Below are positions 54,783 through 64,000 of a stretch of 64,000 nucleotides of DNA, piece after piece (the first letter of the stretch is position 1; every line of letters begins with the position of its first letter). The notes beneath the pieces were generated by a model that did no database searches, was not told the DNA's origin, and saw only the letters and a list, made by a program, of their open reading frames with translations. This stretch comes from Aurantiacibacter sp. MUD61 (GTDB taxonomy: Bacteria > Pseudomonadota > Alphaproteobacteria > Sphingomonadales > Sphingomonadaceae), in NCBI RefSeq assembly GCF_027912455.1, contig NZ_CP115446.1:1015501-1079500 (forward strand), given 5' to 3'. Both the position numbers and the translations under genes were made by a program.

Positions 54783-55250
54783 ATGCCACAGACCTCTTTC
54801 CGCCCCTTCGCCCAGACCCGCCGCGTGGCCGGTGCCGCGCTGCTCGGCCTTGCTACGTTTGGCCTTGCTGCATGCGGTGGTGGCAATGACGAACGGCTGC
54901 GGACGGACCTTGCGGCAGCGCAGACGACCTCAATCGGCGTGAACTCCTATCTCTGGCGCGCCAGCCTGGAAACGCTTTCCTTCGCTCGGCTGACCACGGC
55001 AGATAGTTCTGGCGGCGTGCTGATCACCGATTGGTACACCAACCCGAACAGCCCGAACGAGCGTGTTAGCGTTTCGGTCGCCATTCTCGATTCGACCCTG
55101 CGCGCCGATGCGCTTCGTGTGAATGCCACGCGGCAGGTGATGCAGAACGGCCAGTGGGTCGATGCCCCGGTGCAGGCCGCCACGGTTCAGCGCCTGGAAG
55201 ATATCATCCTTACCACTGCTCGCGATTTGCGCCGTTCCACTGTGATGTAA
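54783..55250 (+). CDS. DUF3576 lipoprotein
   Basis: A 155-residue exported protein with lipobox L-A-A-C (LATFGLAACGGG). The DUF3576 domain follows: IGVNSYLWRASLETLSFA and a C-terminal region ending VQRLEDIILTTARDLRR. The family is confined largely to alphaproteobacteria and its role is unknown, possibly in envelope maintenance given lptE downstream. AGGACAG precedes the ATG. Confidence 0.88.
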   Translation: MPQTSFRPFAQTRRVAGAALLGLATFGLAACGGGNDERLRTDLAAAQTTSIGVNSYLWRASLETLSFARLTTADSSGGVLITDWYTNPNSPNERVSVSVAILDSTLRADALRVNATRQVMQNGQWVDAPVQAATVQRLEDIILTTARDLRRSTVM

Positions 55251-55269
55251 CTCCCGCTAGGGACACCTC

Positions 55270-57783
55270 ATGAGTAACGAGAGATTCGATCCGTCAGTCG
55301 CTGACGGGCGCTGGCAGGCTGCGTGGGATGAAGCCCGCTGCTTTGAAGCGGATAGCAATTCGGACAAGCCCAAAAGCTACGTGCTGGAGATGTTCCCCTA
55401 TCCCAGCGGGCGCATCCATATCGGCCATGTGCGCAACTACACGATGGGCGATGTGCTGGCGCGCTATCGCAAGATGCGCGGCGACGAAGTGCTGCACCCC
55501 ATGGGGTGGGACGCTTTCGGCATGCCGGCGGAAAACGCCGCGATGGAAAAGGGCGTGCATCCGGCCGGCTGGACCTATCAGAACATCGAGACGATGAAGG
55601 GGCAGTTGAAGCAGCTCGGCTTCGCGCTCGACTGGTCCCGCGAATTCGCCACCTGCGATCCCGAATATTACGGCCACGAGCAGGCGCTGTTCATTGACCT
55701 GTTCAACGCCGGCCTCGTCTACCGCAAAGAAAGCGAGGTCAATTGGGATCCGGTCGACATGACCGTGCTCGCCAATGAGCAGGTGATCGACGGCAAGGGC
55801 TGGCGCAGCGGCGCAGAGGTCGAGAAGCGCAAGCTCAACCAGTGGTTCCTGAAGATCACGCAGTTTGCCGAAGACCTGCTCGAGGGCGTCCAGGGGCTGG
55901 ACGACTGGCCGCAAAAGGTCCGCACGATGCAGGAAAACTGGATCGGCAAGTCGCAGGGTCTCGAATTCGCTTTCGACCTGTCGAATGGCGAGAAGCTGCC
56001 TGTTTACACGACCCGCCCCGACACGATCTTCGGCGCGAGCTTCGTGGCCGTGGCGGCGGATCATCCGGTCGCGCAATCGCTCGACAGCCAGGAAGCGCGC
56101 GACTTCATTGCGCTCTGCAAGAAAGGCGGCACGACCGCTGCGGAGCTGGAGACGGCGGAGAAGCTGGGCTTCGACACTGGCATCACCGCGCGCCATCCCT
56201 TCACCGGCGCAGAGCTGCCGCTCTACATCGCCAATTTCGTGCTGATGGATTACGGCACCGGCGCGATCATGGCGGTGCCGGGGCATGACCAGCGCGACTT
56301 CGAATTCGCCACCAAATATGGCCTGCCGATCCCGCGCGTCGTTGCGCCCTCGGTGGATGAAGCTGCCAAGCCATTCAATGGCGAAGCCGAGGCGGGCGAA
56401 GGTGTGCTCGTCAATTCCGATTTCCTCGACGGGATGAGCGTCGAGGATGCGAAAGCCGAAGTGATTTCCCGCGCCGAGAAGGGCGGCTGGGGCGAAGGCA
56501 CGACGGTTTGGCGCCTGCGCGACTGGGGCGTTTCGCGCCAGCGCTATTGGGGCACGCCGATCCCCTTCATTCATTGTGCGGAATGCGGCGTGGTGCCGGT
56601 CCCCAAGGACCAGCTTCCGGTGAAGCTGCCCGACGATGTGTCTTTCGAACAGCCGGGGAATCCGCTGCTGCGCCATCCGACGTGGAAGGACACGACCTGT
56701 CCGAAATGCGGCGGAGCGGCGGAACGTGAAACCGATACGCTCGACACTTTCGTCAATTCCAGCTGGTATTTCCTGCGCTTCGCCAGCCAGCCGGGTGACA
56801 AGCCATTCGATGCGGCGGAAGTCGCCAAATGGCTGCCGGTCGATCAATATATCGGCGGGATCGAGCATGCGATCCTGCACCTGCTCTACGCCCGCTTCTG
56901 GACGCGCGCGCTGGCGCATGTCGGCCTGCTGGATGTGAAGGAGCCGTTCGGTTCGCTCTTCACGCAGGGCATGGTCACGCATGAGACCTACAGCCGCAAG
57001 GACGGCGCGCGCGAGGTGTACTACACTCCGGCAGAAGTCGATCGCACGGGCGATGGCGCGACGTTGAAGGGCGATGGCGAGCCGGTCACAATCGGCAAAG
57101 TCATCAAGATGTCCAAGTCGAAGAAGAATGTCGTCGACCCCGAAGACATCATCCGCGACTACGGCGCCGATGCGGTGCGCTGGTTCATGCTGTCCGATAG
57201 CCCGCCAGAGCGCGACCTGCCGTGGTCCGAAGCCGGCATCGAGGGATGCGGTCGTTTCGTCCAGCGCCTGTGGCGTCTGTTTGGCCAGTATGATGAAAAT
57301 GCGAGCGGGGAAGACAAGGACCTCGCCCGCAAGACCCACCAGACCATTGCCGCCGTTGCCGAAGATATCGAAGCGCTGGCTTTCAACAAGGCTGTGGCGC
57401 GGCTTTACGAGCTGACAAGTGCGGCGGAAAAGGCTGCACCGTCCGAGAGCCGCAACCATGCGATCCGCTCGCTGTTGCTGATGGCCTCTCCCATGATGCC
57501 GCATCTATCCGAAGAGGCCTGGGTGCAGATGGGCGGCAAGGGTCTCGTCGCCGAAGCGGCATGGCCGGAAGTCGATCCCGCGCTGTTGGTCGAGGATGAA
57601 GTCACCATCGCCGTGCAGCATAAGGGCAAGCTGCGCGATACGCTGACCGCGCCCAAGGGATCGTCGAAAGAGGATCTGGAGGCGCTTGCGCTTGCAAGCG
57701 AGAAGGTCCAGCGTTCGATCGATGGTGCGGACATTCGGAAAGTGATCGTGGTGCCTGACAGGCTGGTGAATATCGTCACATGA
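55270..57783 (+). CDS. leuS: Leucyl-tRNA synthetase
   Basis: Charges tRNA-Leu. Class Ia core with HIGH in [14 protein letters not shown] near residue 44, a CP1 editing domain (about 220-420), a zinc finger with C-x-x-C in CAECGVVP and CPKCGGAAE, and KMSKSKKN near 615. 837 residues, the normal length. The last bases overlap lptE (ATGA). Confidence 0.97.
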   Translation: MSNERFDPSVADGRWQAAWDEARCFEADSNSDKPKSYVLEMFPYPSGRIHIGHVRNYTMGDVLARYRKMRGDEVLHPMGWDAFGMPAENAAMEKGVHPAGWTYQNIETMKGQLKQLGFALDWSREFATCDPEYYGHEQALFIDLFNAGLVYRKESEVNWDPVDMTVLANEQVIDGKGWRSGAEVEKRKLNQWFLKITQFAEDLLEGVQGLDDWPQKVRTMQENWIGKSQGLEFAFDLSNGEKLPVYTTRPDTIFGASFVAVAADHPVAQSLDSQEARDFIALCKKGGTTAAELETAEKLGFDTGITARHPFTGAELPLYIANFVLMDYGTGAIMAVPGHDQRDFEFATKYGLPIPRVVAPSVDEAAKPFNGEAEAGEGVLVNSDFLDGMSVEDAKAEVISRAEKGGWGEGTTVWRLRDWGVSRQRYWGTPIPFIHCAECGVVPVPKDQLPVKLPDDVSFEQPGNPLLRHPTWKDTTCPKCGGAAERETDTLDTFVNSSWYFLRFASQPGDKPFDAAEVAKWLPVDQYIGGIEHAILHLLYARFWTRALAHVGLLDVKEPFGSLFTQGMVTHETYSRKDGAREVYYTPAEVDRTGDGATLKGDGEPVTIGKVIKMSKSKKNVVDPEDIIRDYGADAVRWFMLSDSPPERDLPWSEAGIEGCGRFVQRLWRLFGQYDENASGEDKDLARKTHQTIAAVAEDIEALAFNKAVARLYELTSAAEKAAPSESRNHAIRSLLLMASPMMPHLSEEAWVQMGGKGLVAEAAWPEVDPALLVEDEVTIAVQHKGKLRDTLTAPKGSSKEDLEALALASEKVQRSIDGADIRKVIVVPDRLVNIVT

Positions 57784-58280
57784 CGCGGCTGCTCGCCTCG
57801 CTTGCCGCTCTGGCGCTGCTGTCGGGCTGCGGCCTGCAGCCGATCTATGCCGGTGGCAGTCAGGGTGTGGTCGCGCAGGGCCTCGCCAATATCGAAGTCG
57901 CGCCGATTGAGGGACAGGAAGGCTGGCTGGTGCGCAATGCGCTGGAAGACCGGCTCTATCGAAGCGGCTCGGCCAATGGCAGCGCGCAATATCGGCTCGA
58001 CGTGTTGCTTGATGACCAGCTCGAAGGGCTCGGCCTGCTGACGGACGACACGATCGGCCGCGAACGCCGCACGCTGCGCGCACGCTATCAGCTCGTGGAT
58101 ATTGCGACGGGTGCAATCCTTGTCGATGCGACTGCCGGGTCGGATGCCGGTATCGACGTGGTGAGTAGCGAATATGCGACCATCGCAGCCGAGCAGACGG
58201 CGCTCGAAAACCTGTCACGGGAAGTTGCCGACCAGATCGTTGTCCGCCTGACGCGCGTCTTGCGCGAACAGGACCAGTGA
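57780..58280 (+). CDS. lptE: LPS-assembly lipoprotein LptE
   Basis: Outer-membrane plug of the LptD translocon. Lipobox L-S-G-C ([16 protein letters not shown]), the typical GLQPIY start of the mature chain, and a two-layer alpha/beta C-terminal domain ending [14 protein letters not shown]. 166 residues. Position between leuS and holA is the conserved alphaproteobacterial order. Coupled to both neighbours by four-base overlaps. Confidence 0.93.
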   Translation: MTRLLASLAALALLSGCGLQPIYAGGSQGVVAQGLANIEVAPIEGQEGWLVRNALEDRLYRSGSANGSAQYRLDVLLDDQLEGLGLLTDDTIGRERRTLRARYQLVDIATGAILVDATAGSDAGIDVVSSEYATIAAEQTALENLSREVADQIVVRLTRVLREQDQ

Positions 58281-59311
58281 AGGCCACCCAGCGCGATTAC
58301 GCCCAGGCGGCCAAGCGTGCAGGCGAACAATGCCGCCTGTTCTTCTTCTGCGGGCAGGACGAAGCGGGCGCCTCTGCAGCGATTGCCAAACTGATCGCCG
58401 AACTGCCCGATCCCGGCGAGCGGGTCGACCTGTCCGGCGCTGACCTAAAATCCGATCCATCCCGCCTCGTCGATGAAGCCCGTTCGACATCGCTGTTTGG
58501 CGATTCTCGTCATATCGTCGCGCGCGTTTCGGGGGAGGAAGCGCATGATGCGATGGCGAGCTGGTGCGAGTTGGTCGATCGCGGCGAGGTGAACGATGGC
58601 TGGCCGATCTTCATCGTCGCCACTTCCGCCACCGATAAGTCGCGCAGCGCGAAACTGTTGTTGAAACGCGATGATAGTCTCGTTGCCATCTTCTATCCGC
58701 CCGATCTGAGATCGGTGACTGCCGATGTGCGGGCGATGGCGGACGCTGTGGGCCTGCGGCTCGACGGTTCGCTCGCTGAAACGATTGCCCGTGCCGCCAA
58801 TCTCGATGTCCGTCTCGCCCAGTCCGAAGTCGACAAGCTGGCGCTCTATCTCGACGCATCCCCGCAGACGCCCAAGCGCGCGGACCTTTCGGCATTCAAC
58901 GACATCGGCGCGAGCGCGGAAGAGGATGGTTTCATGCCGCTGGTAAATGCGGCGCTGAGCGGAGAGCTTTCTAAGCTGCCGGGAGAGCTGGCACGGATGC
59001 GCGAGGTTTCGCTCAATCCGGTCGGTGTGGCGCTGGCGCTCGAACGCCGTGCAGCCCAATTGGCAGTGCTCTCGCCCAAGCTACGGCGCGGGGATGACAT
59101 GAAACAATTCCTCAAGATGAACGGGGTCTTCTTCAAGGAGCACCGCGAGGTGGGCGACCAGCTGATGCGGTGGAATGGCGGCAAGCTGGAGCGCCTCGTG
59201 CCGCGCCTCGCCGACCTTCACCGTTCGCTGCTCGCCAACAGCCAGACCGCCGAATTGCTGCTCGCCCGCGAACTCACCCAAATTGCCCGATACGCCGCGG
59301 CCCGCCGCTGA
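58277..59311 (+). CDS. holA: DNA polymerase III delta subunit
   Basis: Clamp-loader subunit that opens the beta clamp. 344 residues from GTG 58277 (overlaps lptE by four bases). The N-terminal AAA+-like domain lacks Walker A, as usual; FFCGQDEAGASAAIAKL and the ARVSGEEAHDAM region mark it. The C-terminal collar domain ends LARELTQIARY. Confidence 0.93.
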   Translation: MKATQRDYAQAAKRAGEQCRLFFFCGQDEAGASAAIAKLIAELPDPGERVDLSGADLKSDPSRLVDEARSTSLFGDSRHIVARVSGEEAHDAMASWCELVDRGEVNDGWPIFIVATSATDKSRSAKLLLKRDDSLVAIFYPPDLRSVTADVRAMADAVGLRLDGSLAETIARAANLDVRLAQSEVDKLALYLDASPQTPKRADLSAFNDIGASAEEDGFMPLVNAALSGELSKLPGELARMREVSLNPVGVALALERRAAQLAVLSPKLRRGDDMKQFLKMNGVFFKEHREVGDQLMRWNGGKLERLVPRLADLHRSLLANSQTAELLLARELTQIARYAAARR

Positions 59312-59432
59312 AAAGCGGGCGTAACGGTGTAAATTCGCGTCAACTCGCTTGTGCGCGCCCCCTCAATATCAATATCTGCAAGCAATTACGTGGTATTGCG
59401 TAAGTCACGGGAAGCATAAGGGCGCGAGACCA

Positions 59433-60911
59433 ATGGTCGAGCAATTGTCACTGCTGGCAGGCGAGCGGGAGGTGGATGATACAGCCGCCGACATCGCTGA
59501 TCCGTGCGAGGAGTCCGGCACTTCCGTTTCGCCAATGCTGCCACCCGCGCCGCTAAACGGGCTGTCACCATCGCTCGAGCGCAAGCGCCTGCAGGCCTAT
59601 CTTGCGCTGCTCGTCGGTGATGTCGCGATCTTGCTCGCCGCGTTCTACACGGTCTCGATCCTGTATTTCGGCACGTTGAGCAATTGGGCGATGCTCGAAG
59701 GCGGGATGATTTCCGCCTATGTGATCCTGCCGCTCTACCTGACCGTAGCACTGTACAATGGCACCTATTCGCGCCGTTCGCTGACCGAATGGCAGACTTC
59801 GGCGTTTCGCGCTGCGACCGCCCTCGTCATTGCGGCCGCCCTGGTCAATCTCCTCGCCTTCTTCGCCAAGAGCAATGCCGAGTTCTCTCGCATGGTCTTC
59901 GCGCTAGGCCTCGCATCCACCGCTGTGCTGATGACGGCTATGCGCATTGCCGTTTCGCGCGCACTCATCCGCAAATGGGGCCCGACATCGCTCAACAAAA
60001 TGGTGCTTCTGGCCGGCGGACCGAAGCTGAATTTGCCTCACGCCCTGCACGTCAATGCCAGCGAGCATGGACTTGAGCCTGCGCTTGACGACCCGCGAGC
60101 GCTGGATCGCTTGAGCAAGTATTTGCGCAATATGGATGAAGTGATCGTCAGCTGTCGGTCGGAAGACCGCGCGGCGTGGGCGCAGGTCCTGAAAGGGTCG
60201 GGCATCCACGGCGAGGTCACACATCAACTGCCGCACGAAATCGGCGCAATCGGCGTTGTCCACTATGACGCGGCGGGCGTTTCGGCGCTCAAGGTCTCTT
60301 CAGGGCAGCTTGGGATACGCGCTCGCGTCGCCAAACGGCTTTTCGACGCGACTGTATCGGGTTTGGTCCTGCTGATCGCTGCGCCGCTGATGCTTGCCGT
60401 GGCCTTGCTCATCAAGCTGGAGGATGGCGGACCTGTCTTCTTCGTCCAGAAACGTGTTGGCCGCGGCAATCGCTTTTTTGCGATCTTGAAATTCCGTTCA
60501 ATGCGCGAGAGCGATGATAACGGCGCGCAATCGACTTCGCTTGAAGACGATCGTGTCACACGCATAGGACGCTTCATCCGCCGGACCAGTATCGATGAGC
60601 TGCCGCAGCTGATCAACGTGCTGAAGGGCGATATGAGCCTCGTCGGCCCGCGCCCGCATGCGCTAGGGTCAAAAGCGGGCAGCAAGCTGTTCTGGGAAGT
60701 CGATCGCAATTACTGGCAACGCCACGGCCTGCGTCCGGGGATCACCGGCCTGGCGCAGGTGCGCGGCCATCGCGGTGCGACCGATACCGAAACGCAGCTG
60801 AGCAACCGGCTGCTGGCAGACCTGGAATATATGCAGCGCTGGAGTCTCTGGCAGGACATTGCGATCCTCGCCGCAACGCTCCGTGTGATTACCCACGAAC
60901 GCGCCTTTTAG
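59433..60911 (+). CDS. Polyprenyl-phosphate sugar-1-phosphate transferase (WbaP/WcaJ-like)
   Basis: Priming enzyme of exopolysaccharide synthesis: moves a sugar phosphate onto undecaprenyl phosphate. Four N-terminal helices (about 60-180), a CoA-binding-like middle domain, then the catalytic domain from KRLFDATVSGLVLLIAAPLM with KFRSMRE, RRTSIDELPQLINVLKGDMS, VGPRPHA and GLRPGITGLAQVRG. 492 residues from ATG 59433. It opens the polysaccharide locus running to the window end. Confidence 0.93.
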   Translation: MVEQLSLLAGEREVDDTAADIADPCEESGTSVSPMLPPAPLNGLSPSLERKRLQAYLALLVGDVAILLAAFYTVSILYFGTLSNWAMLEGGMISAYVILPLYLTVALYNGTYSRRSLTEWQTSAFRAATALVIAAALVNLLAFFAKSNAEFSRMVFALGLASTAVLMTAMRIAVSRALIRKWGPTSLNKMVLLAGGPKLNLPHALHVNASEHGLEPALDDPRALDRLSKYLRNMDEVIVSCRSEDRAAWAQVLKGSGIHGEVTHQLPHEIGAIGVVHYDAAGVSALKVSSGQLGIRARVAKRLFDATVSGLVLLIAAPLMLAVALLIKLEDGGPVFFVQKRVGRGNRFFAILKFRSMRESDDNGAQSTSLEDDRVTRIGRFIRRTSIDELPQLINVLKGDMSLVGPRPHALGSKAGSKLFWEVDRNYWQRHGLRPGITGLAQVRGHRGATDTETQLSNRLLADLEYMQRWSLWQDIAILAATLRVITHERAF

Positions 60912-60920
60912 CGCGCAGCT

Positions 60921-61859
60921 TTACTGCTTGCCTTCGCCTGCCAGAAAGGCGCGATAGGCATCGGCGATCCCTTCGAGCAGTTCGATCTTCGGCTTCCAGC
61001 CCATGGCGGCGATTTTGTCACCGCTCATCAGCTTGCGCGGCGTGCCATCGGGCTTGCTGGTATCCTTGGTGATGCTGCCATCAAATCCGACGACATCGCA
61101 CACCATTTGCGCGAGCTCGATAATGGGCAAATCCGTGCCGGAGCCAAGATTGACGTGTTCTTCGCCCGAATATTCCTTCAGCAGAAACACAGCGCCATCG
61201 GCGAGATCATCGACATGCAGAAATTCGCGGCGCGGTGAGCCTGTGCCCCAGATTTCGATACAATCGGCACCGGCTTGTTTCGCCTCGTGCGCCTTGCGAA
61301 TGAGGGCCGGCAGTACATGGCTGTTTGCGAGATCGAAATTGTCACCGGGGCCATAAAGATTGGTCGGCATGGCGCTGATGAAGTCGACGCCATATTGCTT
61401 GCGATAGGCCTGGCACAGCTTGATCCCGGCGATCTTGGCCACGGCATACCATTCGTTGGTCGGCTCCAGTGGCCCGGTCAGCAATGCATCTTCGGGGATC
61501 GGCTGCGGCGCCATTTTCGGGTAGATGCAGGAGGAGCCAAGGAACAGCAGCTTCTCCGCGCCATTGCGATAAGCCGCCTCGATCAGATTCGCCTCGATCA
61601 TGAGGTTGTCGTAGAGGAATTCGGCCGGATAGGTGTCGTTCGCGAAAATGCCGCCGACTTTCGCTGCAGCGACCACGACAGCATCTGGCTGATTATCGGC
61701 AAACCATTCGCGCACTGCGGTTTGTTCGCGCAGATCGGTGCTGCGTTCGCTTGTCAGGATTGTGCAGCCTTCGCTTTCCAGCCGCCGCACAATGGCCGAT
61801 CCGACCATGCCCTTGTGCCCAGCGACATAAACGCGCTTGCCAGCAAGATCGTAAGACAT
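60921..61859 (-). CDS. fcl: GDP-L-fucose synthase
   Basis: Epimerises and reduces GDP-4-keto-6-deoxymannose to GDP-L-fucose. SDR motifs [14 protein letters not shown] and the catalytic Tyr/Lys in [13 protein letters not shown] with SSCIYP upstream are complete. 312 residues. Its ATG overlaps the gmd stop by one base (TGATG), the classical gmd-fcl pair. Confidence 0.96.
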   Translation of the reverse strand: MSYDLAGKRVYVAGHKGMVGSAIVRRLESEGCTILTSERSTDLREQTAVREWFADNQPDAVVVAAAKVGGIFANDTYPAEFLYDNLMIEANLIEAAYRNGAEKLLFLGSSCIYPKMAPQPIPEDALLTGPLEPTNEWYAVAKIAGIKLCQAYRKQYGVDFISAMPTNLYGPGDNFDLANSHVLPALIRKAHEAKQAGADCIEIWGTGSPRREFLHVDDLADGAVFLLKEYSGEEHVNLGSGTDLPIIELAQMVCDVVGFDGSITKDTSKPDGTPRKLMSGDKIAAMGWKPKIELLEGIADAYRAFLAGEGKQ

Positions 61860-62926
61860 CAGTCGCCGCCTGCGATGGGTTCGGCTTTCATGATTTCCAT
61901 ATCGGCGAGCAGCATTTCACGCGCCAGTTCCCGAGGTGACGTTTCGTGCTTCCAGCCGAGCTTTTCCTGTGCCTTGGTCGGATCGCCGAGCAGCAATTCA
62001 ACCTCGGTCGGGCGGAAGTAACGCGGATCGACTTCGATCAAGCAGCGGCCGTCATCCTTGGCGTAGCCCTTTTCCTCGACACCTTCGCCACGGAATTCGA
62101 TCGGGATCCCTGCATCTTCGAAGGCCCAGCGGACGAATTCGCGCACCGGAGTGGTAACGCCTGTGGCGAGCACGTAATCGTCGGCTTCATCCTGCTGCAT
62201 CATCATCCACATGCCGCGCACATATTCGCGCGCGTGGCCCCAATCGCGCTGGGCATCCAGATTGCCGAGATAGAGCTTGTCCTGGCGGCCGAGAGCAATC
62301 GCCGCAGCCGCGCGGGTGATCTTGCGGGTCACGAATGTTTCGCCGCGCAGCGGACTTTCGTGGTTGAACAGGATGCCGTTGCTGGCGTGAATGCCATAGG
62401 CTTCGCGGTAGTTCACCGTGATCCAGTAGGCATAGAGCTTGGCCGCAGCATAGGGGCTGCGCGGATAGAAAGGCGTGGTCTCGCTTTGCGGGACTTCCTG
62501 CACCAGACCGTAAAGCTCTGATGTGGATGCCTGATAGAATCTGGTCTTCTCTTCCAGCTTCAGGATGCGGATCGCTTCAAGCAAGCGCAGCGTGCCGATG
62601 GCATCGGCATTGGCGGTATACTCCGGCGTTTCGAAGCTGACTGCGACGTGGCTTTGCGCTGCGAGATTGTAAATCTCGTCCGGCTGCACTTCCTGCACGA
62701 TGCGGATCAGATTGGTGCTGTCCGTCAGATCGCCATAATGCAGGTGGAAGCGTTGGTTATCGACGTGCGGATCCTGGTAGATATCCTCGATCCGGCCTGT
62801 GTTAAAGCTGGACGAGCGGCGTTTTACACCGTGCACATCGTAACCTTTTTCGAGCAGCAGATGCGACAGATAGGCGCCGTCCTGTCCGGTCACACCTGTG
62901 ATCAGTGCAGTCTTCGCTTTGGTCAT
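61859..62926 (-). CDS. gmd: GDP-mannose 4,6-dehydratase
   Basis: First step from GDP-mannose to GDP-L-fucose. NAD motif [15 protein letters not shown], active-site STSELYG and [11 protein letters not shown], and the [16 protein letters not shown] signature are present. 355 residues, the standard length. Upstream of fcl and divergent from the GDP-mannose dehydrogenase gene over a 109-base spacer. Confidence 0.97.
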   Translation of the reverse strand: MTKAKTALITGVTGQDGAYLSHLLLEKGYDVHGVKRRSSSFNTGRIEDIYQDPHVDNQRFHLHYGDLTDSTNLIRIVQEVQPDEIYNLAAQSHVAVSFETPEYTANADAIGTLRLLEAIRILKLEEKTRFYQASTSELYGLVQEVPQSETTPFYPRSPYAAAKLYAYWITVNYREAYGIHASNGILFNHESPLRGETFVTRKITRAAAAIALGRQDKLYLGNLDAQRDWGHAREYVRGMWMMMQQDEADDYVLATGVTTPVREFVRWAFEDAGIPIEFRGEGVEEKGYAKDDGRCLIEVDPRYFRPTEVELLLGDPTKAQEKLGWKHETSPRELAREMLLADMEIMKAEPIAGGD

Positions 62927-63035
62927 TTTTGGGTCTTCCAGCCGCTTGATTGAATTCAGGGGGTCAAAAGCCTATCGCCTGCGATTATGCAAGCGGCGAC
63001 TTTGTGCGATGCAATACGAAAGCCAGGGAGCTGAA

Positions 63036-64000
63036 ATGAACATCGTCATTTTTGGCCTTGGTTATGTTGGCAGCACCGCCGCAGGTTGCATTGCATCGCA
63101 GGGCCACAATGTGGTCGGCGTGGACATCAATGAAAGCAAAGTTGAGGCCATCAATGCCGGTCGCAGTCCGGTGAAGGAGCCGGGCCTGGATGCGCTGATT
63201 GCGAAGGCGCGCGCGGATGACCTGCTAAGAGCTCAGGCCGAAATCGGCACCGCGCTTGCAGGATGTGAATTGGCCATTGTGTGCGTCGGTACGCCGAGCG
63301 CGGCAGATGGCGCACACGACATGAGCCATATCTTGCATGTTACCCGGAACATCGCCGCGGCGATTGATCCCAAGCAGGCTGCTCCACTGACTGTGGCCTA
63401 TAGATCAACCATGCGGCCCGGTTCGATGGATCAGTTGATTCAACCGATTTTCGAGCGGGCGCTGGGAGACGACTGCGCCCGATCGGTATCGCTGGTCTAC
63501 AATCCGGAATTCCTGCGAGAGGCGAGCGCGATCGCAGACTATTTTGAACCGCCGAAGATCGTGATCGGCACGCGAGATGGTGAACCAAATGCTTCGATGG
63601 AAACACTCCACGAGGGCATCGACGCGCTAGTGTTTCGCGTCGGCTTGCGTGAGGCAGAGCTGACCAAATTTGTCGACAACAGTTGGCACGCGGTGAAAGT
63701 CGCCTTTGCCAATGAAATCGGCAGGGTATGTGAACAGCTCGATATCTCCGCTGCGCAGGTGCATGCAATTTTTGCCGCCGACACAAAGCTCAATATCTCC
63801 GATCATTACACGCGCCCCGGCGCGGCCTTTGGCGGATCGTGTTTGCCCAAGGATGTGCGCGCTTTGCAGCACATGGCGAGCGATATCGGCGCCAATACGC
63901 ACCTGATGGATTCGCTGCTGCGATCCAACGAAGCGCACAAGCACCATCAGTTTCTGCAGGCGACGCGCGGCCTCGAAAAAGGGGCGAAGTTGCTGCTCGT
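63036..64000 (+). CDS. GDP-mannose 6-dehydrogenase family (3' end cut by window)
   Basis: NAD-dependent four-electron oxidation of a nucleotide sugar, most likely GDP-mannose to GDP-mannuronate (AlgD-like). NAD motif IVIFGLGYVGSTAAG at the start, CVGTPSAADG near residue 90, YNPEFLREASAIADY, and the catalytic Cys in GAAFGGSCLPKDVRAL near 270. AGGGAG lies before ATG 63036. 321 codons are visible of about 435. UDP-glucose as substrate is less likely given the neighbouring gmd and fcl. Confidence 0.9.
   Translation, partial: MNIVIFGLGYVGSTAAGCIASQGHNVVGVDINESKVEAINAGRSPVKEPGLDALIAKARADDLLRAQAEIGTALAGCELAIVCVGTPSAADGAHDMSHILHVTRNIAAAIDPKQAAPLTVAYRSTMRPGSMDQLIQPIFERALGDDCARSVSLVYNPEFLREASAIADYFEPPKIVIGTRDGEPNASMETLHEGIDALVFRVGLREAELTKFVDNSWHAVKVAFANEIGRVCEQLDISAAQVHAIFAADTKLNISDHYTRPGAAFGGSCLPKDVRALQHMASDIGANTHLMDSLLRSNEAHKHHQFLQATRGLEKGAKLLL

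Noticed and set aside
55294..57504. Long open frame of 736 codons antisense to leuS
   Set aside because: It mirrors leuS in a high-GC region, has no family motif, and leuS is complete with HIGH and KMSKS. The same applies to long frames antisense to the amidohydrolases (6347-8005), thrS (39222-40448) and the M28 gene (44059-45486).
1..64000. CRISPR array
   Set aside because: No regularly spaced direct repeats and no cas genes were found.

Overview
The window is chromosomal DNA of an alphaproteobacterium. Gene content and protein style point to the Sphingomonadales, most likely an Erythrobacteraceae relative: high GC, an NAD-glutamate dehydrogenase of about 1,580 residues, DUF3576-leuS-lptE-holA order, tandem secreted amidohydrolases beside a POT transporter, and many lipoprotein signals. 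This placement is inferred from reading the proteins; no database search was run.

Layout. 1-12557: housekeeping genes (purH end, msrA, a Zur/Fur regulator, dxs, hydrolase, NnrU, a peptide-use cluster of two amidohydrolases and a POT transporter, a GntR regulator, ihfB). 12651-12735 is tRNA-Leu(UAA). 12680-23078 is a 10.4 kb integrated element: it starts in the 3' half of that tRNA and ends with a second copy of the tRNA 3' half. It carries an integrase, a ribbon-helix-helix protein, an AlpA/Xis-like protein, a reverse transcriptase split by one frameshift, a serine resolvase, a predicted defence module (small helical protein, GHKL ATPase with an Ig-like domain, winged-helix-like protein, DNA methyltransferase) and a membrane protein/DUF1937 pair. 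Its base composition is visibly more A/T-rich than the flanks.

23216-38434: PilZ protein, a surface-glycan trio (FAD oxidoreductase, GtrA, GT-C-like membrane protein), exported msrB, a Na+-type ABC exporter, queG, ferredoxin reductase, the giant gdh and a hydrolase. 38502-42843: a Thr-rich leader peptide and hairpin ahead of an exoribonuclease and thrS (apparent attenuation control), then two TauE-type permeases and an overlooked 40-residue ORF. 42891-54457: agmatine deiminase, M28 peptidase, glnE-bcp-DUF455, M23 peptidase, galU, a lipoprotein, phaB and an exported barrel-like protein. 54783-59311: DUF3576-leuS-lptE-holA operon. 59433-64000: start of an exopolysaccharide locus (priming sugar transferase, fcl, gmd, GDP-mannose dehydrogenase cut by the window end), which supplies GDP-fucose and GDP-mannuronate precursors; galU upstream supplies UDP-glucose.

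Most notable: the tRNA-Leu element with a broken or recoded reverse transcriptase (YSDN active site, 20-bp perfect hairpin at the frame break), the GHKL/methyltransferase module, and the poly-threonine leader before thrS.
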